Positions 11,267-21,810 of a DNA stretch of 64,000 bases are shown in pieces (position 1 is the first letter of the stretch; each line of letters starts with the position of its first letter). Under the pieces are notes generated by a model. It saw only the letters and a program-made list of their open reading frames with translations. It had not been told where the DNA came from and made no database searches. This stretch comes from Arabidopsis thaliana. Taxonomy: Eukaryota > Streptophyta > Magnoliopsida > Brassicales > Brassicaceae. Location: contig NC_003076.8 in NCBI RefSeq assembly GCF_000001735.4, forward strand, positions 9,610,001-9,674,000, read 5' to 3'. Made by a program: the position numbers and the translations under genes.

Positions 11267-12301
11267 ATGTGTACACAATACTCAACTTCAGTCCCAACAC
11301 GTTCACTTAGAAGGAGAATCAGCAGTAGAAAGAAATCGAGTACAAAACCAATCCTTAATGAATCAAAGTTTCAAGAAACGATATCAAAGCTTCCACCAAG
11401 ATTCACACCTGAAGAACTAGCTGATGCTATAACTCTTGAAGAAGACCCGTTTCTGTGTTTCCATCTCTTTAACTGGGCATCGCAACAGCCGAGGTTTACG
11501 CATGAGAATTGCTCTTACCATATCGCGATAAGGAAGCTCGGTGCTGCGAAATGTATAAAGAAATGGATGATATTGTGAACCAAGTACTCTCTGTTCGTCA
11601 TGTTGGTAACGAGAATCTTTACAGTTCGATCATCTTCTATTTCACGAAAGCTGGGAAGTTGATACGTGCTGTGAATATATTTAGACATATGGTGAATAGT
11701 AGGAACTTGGAATGTAGACCAACGATGAGAACGTATCATATTCTCTTCAAAGCATTGTTGGGTAGAGGTAACAACTCTTTCATAAACCATCTGTATATGG
11801 AGACAGTAAGATCTTTGTTTCGACAAATGGTGGATAGTGGTATTGAACCAGACGTATTTGCTTTGAACTGTTTGGTTAAAGGTTACGTGCTTTCGCTTCA
11901 CGAGTCATCAGATGAGTGTGGTTTACGGTTGTGAACCGAATTCGTTTACTTATGATTATCTAATACATGGATTATGTGCTCAAGGTAGGACCATCAATAC
12001 TAGAGAATTGCTTAGTGAGATGAAAGGAAAAGGCTTTGTTCCTAATGGGAAATCTTATAACTCTCTGGTTAATGCTTTTGCGCTTAGTGGTGAGATTGAT
12101 GATGCGGTGAAATGTTTGTGGGAGATGATTGAGAATGGTCGTGTGGTTGATTTTATTAGCTATAGAACACTTGTTGATGAGAGTTGTAGGAAAGGGAAGT
12201 ATGATGAAGCGACGAGATTGTTGGAGATGTTGCGAGAGAAACAGCTTGTGGATATAGATTCTGATGATAAGCTTGTGAATGTTCTTCACAAGGATTTATA
12301 G
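11267..12301 (+). pseudogene. PPR-repeat gene broken by two frame changes
   Basis: Reading from the ATG at 11267, three overlapping open frames together give a continuous pentatricopeptide-repeat protein. Segment 1 runs to about 11548 (ends near RKLGAAK), segment 2 from about 11550 to about 11905 (YKEMDDIVNQ to KGYVLSLH), and segment 3 from about 11906 to 12301 (MSVVYGCEPN to VLHKDL, then stop). PPR repeats are visible, for example SFTYDYLIHGLCAQGR and SYNSLVNAFALSGEID. The first junction is a net loss of one base. The second is a deletion of 3n+2 bases, removing part of one repeat. No plausible intron repairs both. Intact P-class PPR proteins bind organellar RNA; this copy looks non-functional. 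It may derive from a paralogue elsewhere (I recall At3g25210 as similar, unverified). Confidence 0.72.
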
Positions 12302-12533
12302 AAGGTGTACAAAATTGTGTTTCTTGGTTTGTTGTAATGTAGAAATTTTGGTGCAATTTATTTTATTGTTTTTGGTTTATGGTAGTGAACAAATAGTGAG
12401 TTAATGTAAAGTTTTGTAGAAGATGTACCAAATGGTGATTCTTGGTTTGTTGTCATGTCGAAATTTTGGTGCAATTTATTTTATTGTTTTTGTTATATGG
12501 TATTGGAGAAATAGTGAGTTTATGTAAGTTTTC
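12301..12533 (+). repeat. Tandem duplication of PPR 3' UTR, 118-bp unit
   Basis: Copy 1 (12301-12418) and copy 2 (12419-~12533) share 'ttcttggtttgttgt', 'gaaattttggtgcaattta' and 'aaatagtgagtt' in the same order. Copy 1 begins directly after the PPR stop codon. The duplicated unit lies exactly between the broken PPR gene and the truncated RBM48-like gene. Confidence 0.8.
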
Positions 12534-12552
12534 AGTTCTTCTTTTCTCCTCA

Positions 12553-14990
12553 ATGTTGCCTTCAGTTTGCGATGAATCAAGGTCTGCTTTTGACTTTGTT
12601 TTTCTTGCTTTCTGGGATCAGTTTATTGAAATTTTGAACCTTTTTGTTGGTTTTTCAGATACATGATAGTACGTAATGTGCCAGCTTTGGGTTGTGGTGA
12701 TGATCTCATGAGATTATTCATGACTTATGGAGAAGTTGAAGAGTGAGTCTCTTTTTTGTTTCCTGCATTGTTCTTATGGACTATGATATTGTTTATTTGT
12801 TTGTTTGGATTTGATTCGTGTAGATGTAAACCTATGGATGCAGAAGACTGTGCGGAGTTCACGGATGTCTACTGGATCAAGTTTCGTCTCATCACTAATG
12901 CTAGGTTTTGATTCTTCTTTCTTTGATGATCAACTTGGCATCACTGAGATTCTTATTTGGTTTTTTATTGATTCCAAACTCAAGCAATCATCAAGTAATG
13001 TGTATAGTGAAAAACTCATCACTGTTATGTCTTAGCGTTAATAGGATTTTTGTTTTTCTTCCCTTTGTGTGACTTCATAGTGAGTGTAATGGTATCCGGA
13101 TTTTATGTTCATTGCAGCTGAATCTGTCGAATTGAGCTGTGTGATTTGTCTTACGATATGCAAATGAATAATTTTTTGGGAATGAGATATGTTTTATGTT
13201 TGATACATAGAAAAAGAGGCGTAAGTAGGTTCTTGGAGTGATTTTAATTCCTTTGGCTAAGAGTGTCGAATTTATATACAGTAAGACTTCTATAAATTAA
13301 TACTCGATAAATTAATAACCTCTATAAATTAATAAATTCTTTTGATCTCGGGTTGGACCAGTGTAAAAATTGATACAAATCGATAAATTAATAAGATATT
13401 TTTTTTGAAAATCCTATGTAAATATATGGTCCCATCAATATTATAAATTAATAATTGTATAAATTTATGAATATATATATTTATATTTATGAATATATAT
13501 TATGTAAAAATTAGTAAATGTGACTTTAGTATTGTTTTTCTTCAATTTCTATTAATTCTTTGTAAAATTCTATTCTAATAATTTTACTACGTACAAAAAA
13601 GTTTTTTTTTTTTGTTTTTAAACCTAATTTTTGTTTTCTACTTGTAATTGATTTTTAAAAAAATAATTGATTGTATAGAAAAACTACCTTTTAGATCAAA
13701 GTTTTGTAAAAAATTACAAAATTTGTAAAATTTCTCCATAAATTAATAATTATTAATTTATCGATAAATTAATACCTCTTTAAATTAATATATTTTCTCG
13801 GTCCCGATATTATTAATTTATAGAGGTTTTACTGTATTCTTTACATATTTTCTTGCTATATTTTGTCCACTTTTGGTTCCAAGAGGAAGCATTTTCTTTT
13901 GATTAAGATATGTTTATGTTTGATATATTTGCAAAGAGGAAGTTGGATGAATCAAGTTTTTTGGGAAATCGGCTCCAAATCTCATATGCTCCTGAATACG
14001 AGAGCGTCAGTGACACAAAGGAGAAGTTAGAAACTAGAAGGAAAGAAGTGCTTGCAAGACTGAACCGTAAGCTTTCTATTTACACTTCAACTTATTTTAC
14101 TGTCAGTTATTCTTCTTGCTACAACAAGAAAGATTATCATTGGGGAAAGTGGACAGAAACTGTGTTTCCTCAGTAGACTTAAAGCTGTCAATTAGTAATT
14201 GGGATTTATCATTGTACTCAAAGTGGATCATACCCTTGAACTGATTGCCATGTATGTTGCAGAAGCTAACATTTTGTTTATAGCATTGTATTAGTAAAGT
14301 TTTTGAGGTTAGAAAAGCATTGACTGTTAAGACGATTTACAGTATAACTTCACAAGTCTAATATGGTTCTCATCTTGTGAACAGCCCATAAAGCAAAGAG
14401 CACCTCCCAAGTTACAAAATTGGCTGGACCAGCTTTGACCCAAACCGACAATTTTTCCCCTCGGCGGTAAAACATAATGTCCACTTGGTCTATTCTTTGT
14501 ATCATCAATAAACAAATAGAGATAGTGCATGAGAGATTGCTTCTTCTTCTTTTTGTCTGTAGGAGAGAGATGGATTACCAATTCCATAGAGGAAATGCTC
14601 CTGTTACTCGAGTTTCATCATATCAGGTGTGTGTTTTATTTGGTGATCTTGACATATGTGTCATTAAAAACTTGGTCATCTGTTTTCCACTGAATATATC
14701 TTGGCCAAAATAAGTCCAACTGGAATTGTGTAGGAGTATTTTGCGTCATCTTCAATGAATCAGATGGTTAAAACTGTGAGGGAGAAACTCAATAAGGTAC
14801 AAAACTTACCGAGTTTGTATTTTACAAGTGAACTCTTTACAAATTTTGTAGACGCTTGAAGAAAACCTTTTTCTAATTGTCACATTGTAAACAGATTGAA
14901 GAAAGTGGTAACCAAAAGAGGTTACAACCAAGCAGCCAAACACAACCTGACTTCAAGAGAACCCGAGTCGATAACCGAAGAAGAATATAA
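12553..14990 (+). pseudogene. RBM48-like RRM gene, 5'-truncated duplicate
   Basis: Exons with good splice sites: 12553-12581 (PSVCDESR), 12659-12742, 12824-12904, about 13934-14066, 14385-14466, 14563-14626, 14734-14796 and 14895-14990. Together they encode an RRM beginning YMIVRNVPALGCGDDLMRLF, then KRKLDESSFLGNRLQISYAPEYE (here split for length), a charged C-terminal region and a stop after DNRRRI. RBM48 proteins act in minor-intron splicing. The normal N-terminus before CDESR is missing; only MLPS precedes it. The acceptor before FAKRKLDE is out of phase, so either four residues are skipped (AG|G inside 'aagagg') or the frame breaks. The intron before that exon contains an Emigrant MITE. 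I call it a pseudogene, though expression of a shortened product cannot be excluded. Confidence 0.62.
13279..13834. mobile_element. Emigrant MITE (Tc1/mariner-pogo type), complete
   Basis: Terminal inverted repeats start CAGTAAGACTTCTATAAATT on the left, and the right end read in reverse gives CAGTAAAACCTCTATAAATT. This matches the known Emigrant terminus. The element is 556 bp, the usual Emigrant size, flanked by TA on both sides (13277-13278 and 13835-13836). It has no coding capacity and sits in an intron of the RBM48-like duplicate. Confidence 0.92.
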
Positions 14991-15372
14991 CACACTTTTT
15001 TGTTTTGTTTGGTATTGCTCAGCTAATTGAAAACCTTGTTTACTACTTGATCATATAATTTGTGCTCTTGCAAGTTGCAAGATTGTGAATATTGTAATTT
15101 GTGCCTATCTTGAAAACTTGTTACAGTCCTGAAATCAGTAACTTGTCTTTATTTGTCCAATCTCTATTTCTTGCTTCAGAAGCAAATCAAACCATCCAAA
15201 CCAAAATTGTACTAGACAAATTGTAATGATTTTGATTTGTTTACATGTGGATTTGTTACAACTCTCGGTATATCTTCTATCTTTATATCTCATAAGAAAA
15301 TTCAAATCCAAATCTAATCCTTGAATCTCACGTTACTCAAGTTTCCTTTTTGTAAGGCACCGCTCACAAGTC

Positions 15373-15386
15373 CTCCTATATATTTA
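15373..15386 (+). promoter_or_regulatory. TATA-like box of the TFIIS-domain gene
   Basis: 'cctatatatttac' lies about 70 bp upstream of the ATG at 15449, with a T/C-rich leader ('ctctttcatatttcg') after it. The spacing fits a short-leader plant promoter. Confidence 0.45.
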
Positions 15387-15448
15387 CTCTTGTTCATTAT
15401 CTCTTTCATATTTCGATTTCAACATAAACTGAAAACCCTAGCCACCTG

Positions 15449-16561
15449 ATGATCAAGAACGACGGAAAGATGATGAGAGTGAGAATTGCCAAGGAGAGAT
15501 CTGACTTATGCGACTTGACTGCTGCTGCAATTAAGGCTACTTACAATACACGGAACCCATGCGAAGTCGAGCGATGCATCGATGTGTTGAATCACTTGAA
15601 GTCTCTGTCTCTTTCCGTTAAGGATATAGAGTTGTCTGAATCAATAGTTAAACTGGAGACTTTGAGAAGTCATAGGAACCCTAGAATCCGTAAGGAAGCC
15701 CAAGCCTTGTTTCATTCATGGTTGAAGACATTCTACGCACATGGAAGCGACAACTCTTTCAAAGCTGCTCTTACCAAGGATCGTCTGAAGATGAAGAAGC
15801 ATGTTCTAACAAGGTGTTCGGAGTTGAAGAAGGAAGACGAACCGGGAACTATCGCTTGTCAAGTCACTGCCTTTACGCTGTTGAAGAATAAAGAAGACGA
15901 GAGATTTCAGACGACTGTTGAAGCGGTAGAGAGTAAGACAACGATCAAACTCTCGGAGTTGAATAAGAAAGAAGATCAGAGATCATTAACTCGTGAAACA
16001 GAGATGATAAAAGCAAGGAACAGCTTTTTGGCTTTGAAACAGAAAGAGGATCATAAATCTGAGACTTGTGACGAGAAATATTTTAAGAAAGAGACAAAGA
16101 CTAATCTTAAGCCACTCAACATGAAGACAAGGTGTGTCTCTTTGGAGGATGTTACAACGAAGAAGCCACATGAAGATGGTTCATTGATAAAGAAGACTAA
16201 AACCGAAAAGGAGCTGAAGAACAAGAAAGTGGATGAGATGGTGAAGTTGTTTGAAGCAGCAAAGAAAGCTGCTGATGTGGCCAACGCTAAGGGTGTTCTC
16301 TCAGGTAAACCAGAGGCGTCTCGCTGCATTAACGCTCTCTCGTTATTGATGAAGATCAACATTACTCCAAAACCAAAAGAACCAAGGAGTATGATGGATA
16401 AGCTTGAGGGACTTACAAAACATAAAGACCGCAAGATTTGCCATGTTGCATCAGCCCTTCTTCACCTTTGGAGACAGAGGATCAGAGAACAAGAACGTAA
16501 AAAGTCTGTTACCAAGGCTTCATCAAAGAACATACAAAGACGAGGAAACTTAGTGATGTGA
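15449..16561 (+). CDS. Protein with two TFIIS N-terminal (LW)-type domains
   Basis: Single-exon gene, 370 residues, first ATG, stop TGA. Residues about 15-95 form one TFIIS N-terminal/LW-like helical bundle (CEVERCIDVLNHLKSL ... RKEAQALFHSWLK). Residues about 260-350 form a second (EASRCINALSLLMKI ... ICHVASALLHLWRQRI). Between them is a Lys/Glu-rich linker. The central and zinc-ribbon domains of true TFIIS are absent, so it probably does not act as a transcript-cleavage factor. LW domains usually mediate protein contacts in elongation complexes. Probably At5g27310. Nuclear location is inferred from family and basic composition. Confidence 0.8.
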   Translation: MIKNDGKMMRVRIAKERSDLCDLTAAAIKATYNTRNPCEVERCIDVLNHLKSLSLSVKDIELSESIVKLETLRSHRNPRIRKEAQALFHSWLKTFYAHGSDNSFKAALTKDRLKMKKHVLTRCSELKKEDEPGTIACQVTAFTLLKNKEDERFQTTVEAVESKTTIKLSELNKKEDQRSLTRETEMIKARNSFLALKQKEDHKSETCDEKYFKKETKTNLKPLNMKTRCVSLEDVTTKKPHEDGSLIKKTKTEKELKNKKVDEMVKLFEAAKKAADVANAKGVLSGKPEASRCINALSLLMKINITPKPKEPRSMMDKLEGLTKHKDRKICHVASALLHLWRQRIREQERKKSVTKASSKNIQRRGNLVM

Positions 16562-19253
16562 AGATCATGGCTTGAACAAATCAAAGTCTCTTGTGGATTC
16601 AAAAGGTTCTGAACCATTTTATTGAGATCGAATATAAGTGTGAGGAAGAGATAAACTCATTTGTAAGCATGGTTGAGTGCTGAGCAAGTATACTGGTGAA
16701 TTTCTCGTATGTTATGTAGGGTTCCACATTGGAACCTGAATTTGTAATCTTTTTTGTGTCTTTACTTTTCCCTGCTTTGTTTGTTACACAAGAGACTAAC
16801 TTAGTGCAACAATATTGTGGCGAATCTTAATTCTCTAAACCAAATTAGAGTAGAGATAGTTCAATAGATGTAATGAATACCAAATTTATTATCATTGAAA
16901 AAACTAAAATCACCTCATTTTTTTCACTATGCAATTGTTTAGCATGTGTTGACAAAAAAAAAATTGTTTAGCTTGTTCATTAACAAAATAGTCATATTGT
17001 TGTTTACGTTCACTCGTTATTTATTTGAGTGTAGTAAGAATTACACGATTTCCACTATTTGTCCTTAAGTTCAGGTTTACTTGTCCGAATTTCTTAAACC
17101 ATATATCAAAAATATTTACACTATCGCATCAAAACAGATACATGACATGCATGAAAATATATATGCAAGTGAGATGCGTACTCTTTAAAAAATTCAAGTT
17201 GGGGTATGATATAAAACTGTCAAATACATATGAAATAATAATCAATATATTAAAAATAAGAATACATAACCATATATATATATATATAATTTATTTATAT
17301 TCAAATTAACTGTAATATCTTCATAATTTTTTTTATCTCTTACTCGTCGCTTTTCACTTTCCCTTTTTAACATCACAACAAATAATGTCGTTCACCATAA
17401 TATCTCCTATATAATTTTAACAACACGTTTTAGTACCAAATTTTTATATGTATGTATATTACTAATAACGTACAGTTTATTTCTGAAAATTTTCCCAAAA
17501 AACTATGTACGATGAACTGTAAAAGCATGTGTTCAAGATAGGTAACTGTTGGAATTGTATCCTTTGATTGAACCTGTAAAAGAGAGAAGAAGCCTCATGA
17601 GATGAAGAAGGAGAAGAGAAGAAGTCAAGCCAAGAAGAAGAGCAAAAGGAAGAAGAAGAAGTTGTCGTGAAACAAGGTCAACGACAAAGAGGAAGGAACA
17701 AAGTCAAGATAATAGTGTTGGGCTTGTGTTGTTTTGTAAGAATAAGTGTTTGGGCTAATTGTTTTGTTCGGCCCAAATGAGTAAGTGTTTTATGTTAGTC
17801 AAAGTGTAGCTTAGTGAAAGACTAGAGTTGTGTAAGAGTTGCTTGTAAGTTTGGTTATAGTCTTAGGGTGATGATGCCTAGAAGTATGGTCTAGGTCTAA
17901 GTAGAAGCATGGTGCAAGTGTCTGTACTAAGTAGAAGTAACTTGTATAAGTATATGTTGTGTGTCTTGTAAGAAGTATCTGGTGATCCAAGTTTATTATC
18001 AATGTAGTCTTTCAAAAAGAAAAACGTGTTCGTGTGTTTGTCTCTAAACAAGAACAAAACAGAGTGCAACAAAGAGAGAAACTAAAGAGATAGAGTGAAA
18101 ACAGAGAATCATAACAAAAACTCTATAGAAACCGAAACCCTTGCTCCCAAGGGTGTTGCCATTCAATAGCTTCACAATAGATGCATCTTATTTCTCCGTA
18201 CATGCCGAAGAAAGTTTGCTAAAGGCCAAACTATTCAAGAAGCCATCAAATGATCAATGTATACCAATCTTAAACTATATCCATTTTCTAATAGATTTCT
18301 AAAAAACAATTTTGCACTAATTTTTCATATAAATATCACATAAACCAAATATTTTTCAAAGATCAGATCTAATCTTAGTGCTACAAACTCTTCCATGGAC
18401 GAGCGAGATCATCCCTATCAAGACCATAAACCCTTCTAGTATTCTGATTTAGTTAGTTTTATATAGTCGATTGATATCTTAACAAATATCCTGTATTTTG
18501 ATATTTTAATAAAAAAATTAAAGTCGATTAATGTTTTAGAATGTATTTCCTTTATCATTTCGCTAAAAGCTAAAAAATTATCAAATATATTTAATATATA
18601 TTTTCATACAATTACTGAATTTATGTAGTTTGGGTCAACCAACGTTTTTAATTATAAATATTAGCATAAATACAATATATATTGTGATTATGTGAATTAA
18701 ATTAATCATTTTAGAAAACAAAATTTTATATAAGAAAAAAATTGTTTTCTTTTTGTTACGTGAATATCGTATTATTACATTTTTCACAAACAAAAAAAAA
18801 CAAATTGTTTTCCGGTTGCGAACAGATTAAAGGTTTTATATTTTTCAAACGAAAAATAAAAAATAAAAAAATAATGTACTTATTTTCATGAGGTCCACCC
18901 AACAACAGTCGTCACACTAGTCGCGTTGGACTTGCATGCGCATATTATACTCTATAGTCAAACCCACACTAACCTACGCCGATATTCTTATCCACCACCA
19001 CCTCTTATTAGCTCAAAAAAATTTCACTAACCCATAGTCATTATTGCTTATACTCCGTATTAAAAAATGTTAAACCTTTTGATCTGACGTTTAAAAGCAG
19101 GTTTCTTTCTATTTCCAGATAAAAAAACTTTACTCATCGAGACTCGTTTAGTGATTCGAAATTTCCCTTCTCGGCTCAAATCTTCGATCTGGGCTTTCGT
19201 GTCTTTTTGCGTTTTGATTGGTAATAAAAAGAAGCTTTTTAAAAACTTTTTCC
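16562..19253. other. Intergenic region before GID1C
   Basis: It begins with the 3' UTR of the TFIIS-domain gene. 17020-17330 is AT-rich with a (TA)n run. 17549-18165 is a purine-rich, less AT-biased block that begins TGTTGG and could be an LTR relic (see findings). 18166-18880 is plain AT-rich DNA. The GID1C promoter and leader occupy about 18880-19253. No ORF with recognisable similarity was found. Confidence 0.5.
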
Positions 19254-20746
19254 ATGGCTGGAAGTGAAGAAGTTAATCTTATTGAGAGCAAGGTAAGACC
19301 TTTTTATTGACTTTGCTGATTTTGGGTATTATCTGTGTTCATGGATTGTTCTTAGTTTTCTGGTGTTTGGTTAGATTAGGATTCATATGTGTTTTGTTTT
19401 GTTTTGTAATCAAAGCTTAGAACTTTCATCGTTTGGGGTGATGAAACGTGTCGGTTCCTTGATGGGTCTTTACTAATTTAGGAGCTCTCCTTGGCTTTAT
19501 TTGGCTTTTAGTTTTTTTTTCTCTGACCCTTGTGACTGATTTTGATTTTGTTATTCCATGAACTGTTTCTACTGTCAAGTGTTGTAATCATATCTCTTAT
19601 AAGGTTTTGTTGTGTTTGTGTATAGTTCCCCTGTTTTACAAGTGAAAGCTCTCAAAAATCTCATCTTTGATATCTTTATGGCTATCTCCTTATGGTTTTG
19701 TGTTTGAAAGTTCTCTGATTTATTGGTCTGTCTTGTGTTTTTTGTTGCAGACAGTGGTTCCTCTCAATACATGGGTTCTAATATCCAACTTTAAGCTAGC
19801 TTACAATCTCCTGCGTCGCCCTGACGGAACTTTTAACCGTCATCTCGCAGAGTTTCTAGACCGGAAAGTCCCTGCAAATGCCAACCCTGTTAATGGGGTC
19901 TTCTCTTTTGATGTGATCATCGATCGCCAAACTAATTTGCTTAGCAGAGTTTACAGACCAGCTGATGCTGGCACTTCACCAAGTATTACTGATCTACAGA
20001 ATCCTGTTGATGGTGAAATAGTGCCTGTTATTGTCTTCTTTCATGGTGGAAGCTTTGCACATTCTTCTGCAAACAGTGCTATTTATGATACTCTTTGTCG
20101 TAGGCTTGTTGGTTTGTGTGGTGCTGTTGTTGTCTCTGTGAATTATCGTCGTGCACCAGAGAATCGATACCCTTGTGCTTATGATGATGGATGGGCTGTT
20201 TTGAAATGGGTCAACTCGAGTTCTTGGCTTAGAAGCAAGAAAGACTCAAAGGTTCGTATTTTCTTGGCGGGTGATAGCTCTGGGGGTAACATTGTGCATA
20301 ATGTCGCGGTAAGAGCGGTTGAGTCAAGGATCGATGTTTTGGGGAACATTTTGCTTAACCCTATGTTTGGAGGGACCGAAAGAACGGAATCTGAGAAACG
20401 TTTGGATGGGAAGTACTTTGTTACGGTTAGAGACCGAGATTGGTATTGGAGAGCGTTTCTTCCTGAGGGTGAAGACAGAGAGCATCCAGCGTGTAGCCCG
20501 TTTGGCCCGAGAAGCAAGAGTCTAGAAGGGTTGAGTTTCCCCAAGAGTCTTGTCGTTGTAGCGGGTTTAGATTTGATTCAAGATTGGCAATTGAAGTACG
20601 CGGAAGGGCTCAAGAAAGCGGGTCAAGAGGTGAAGCTTCTTTACTTGGAGCAAGCCACTATTGGCTTCTACTTATTGCCTAACAACAATCACTTCCATAC
20701 CGTTATGGATGAGATAGCTGCATTTGTAAACGCAGAATGCCAATGA
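19254..20746 (+). CDS. GID1C: Gibberellin receptor GID1C
   Basis: Two exons, 19254-19292 (MAGSEEVNLIESK) and 19751-20746, joined at a GT-AG phase-0 intron, give 344 residues. The N-terminal lid segment (NTWVLISNFKLAYNLLRRPD) covers gibberellin and contacts DELLA proteins. The body is a carboxylesterase/hormone-sensitive-lipase fold with the HGGS oxyanion motif (about residue 113) and GDSSGG nucleophile elbow (about residue 190). The family has lost the catalytic His, so it binds hormone and is not an esterase. GA-bound GID1 recruits DELLAs to SCF-SLY1 for degradation in the nucleus. The residue differences from GID1A match what I recall of GID1C (At5g27320). The first intron, 458 bp, separates the lid start from the rest, as in other GID1 genes. 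Confidence 0.97.
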
Positions 20747-21810
20747 GAACACTCTTATCTCTCACTGTAATCTCTTCACTAACAAACGGGTGATATCCAC
20801 CATGGAAGGTGAAAGCCCGAGATTCTCGTTTTAGAAGCTCTTTGTAGTGAGTCAAAAGAACGGCGTTTAACTACTACCGCGGTGGTGGTGGCTGCGTCCG
20901 CGTTTGTGAACCGTCCAAAGCTGGATTCTGAAAGCAAAGCAGGAAGAAGAACAGTGTAGTCGGTAATTATGTTTGGCTTTCTAGCGTTAGCTTTTGACTT
21001 TAACTAGAGCTGAGTTTTTTCAGCTTGTGGTTAATAGTAACTTTGGTTATGTTACTATTATGATATTTTCGGTAAATATCTATCTAGTACATATACATGC
21101 ATACATCAACAATATGTTTAATTATAAGCTTTTTTTGTTTTTGTATAATTATAAGTTGTTGTAGCTATGTGGTGTTGTGTTTGCTTACCTAAAAGTGATC
21201 TTATTTTCTTTGCGTTAAGAAGATGATATTCACTCACTTATAGGCGTTATTACAATGTAATCATTGACAAAGATTTGATGTATAAGTCTTATAATTCTAC
21301 TTTAAATGTAAAACCAAAATGTCTCATAGAGAAAGAGATTCATTGCATTTGGACCACCAAAAAGAAAAAATTGACTCCTCAAAAAACATGCAATATTGTT
21401 ACTATTTTCTTATGAAAAAGGCAATAAAGAGGGTTTTGTTTCTATAGGAGATGTATCTTTGCACAATGATGAGAATATAGTTAATAAACTTGTGGAACCC
21501 AATAATAAAAAGAAGCAAAAGATACAAAAATAAGCAAATATTATGATAACATACAAGTATATGGAGTCCACTTAGAATAAGACTAGATGTAGAATGGAAA
21601 AAGACAAAGTTGGTTTGGTAAGAGGCTTCAATCTTCTTTTAAAAGAAGAAAAAAAACATTATACAGAATGTGGTTATAGTTAGCTTTGATAGATAATATC
21701 TATCAACAATGATGAGAATATAGATAATATCTATCAACATATCTTCCTCACCTACTTCTAATTTATATGCTTACTCCAAAATTTATCGATTAACCTGACT
21801 GGTTTAAACA
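20747..21810. other. GID1C 3' region and AT-rich spacer
   Basis: About 300 bp of GID1C 3' UTR-like sequence follows the stop. The remainder is AT-rich. A small direct repeat 'caatgatgagaatatag' occurs at 21464-21480 and again at 21706-21722, with 'gataatatctatcaac' repeated twice at 21691-21740. I see no gene. Confidence 0.5.

Noticed and set aside
14327..14713. ORFs on both strands over the RBM48-like exons
   Set aside because: They run across exon/intron borders of the RBM48-like gene and have no independent support.
17549..18165. Firm solo-LTR call
   Set aside because: TG start is present but no CA end with matching 5-bp duplication was found, so it is reported only as a possibility.
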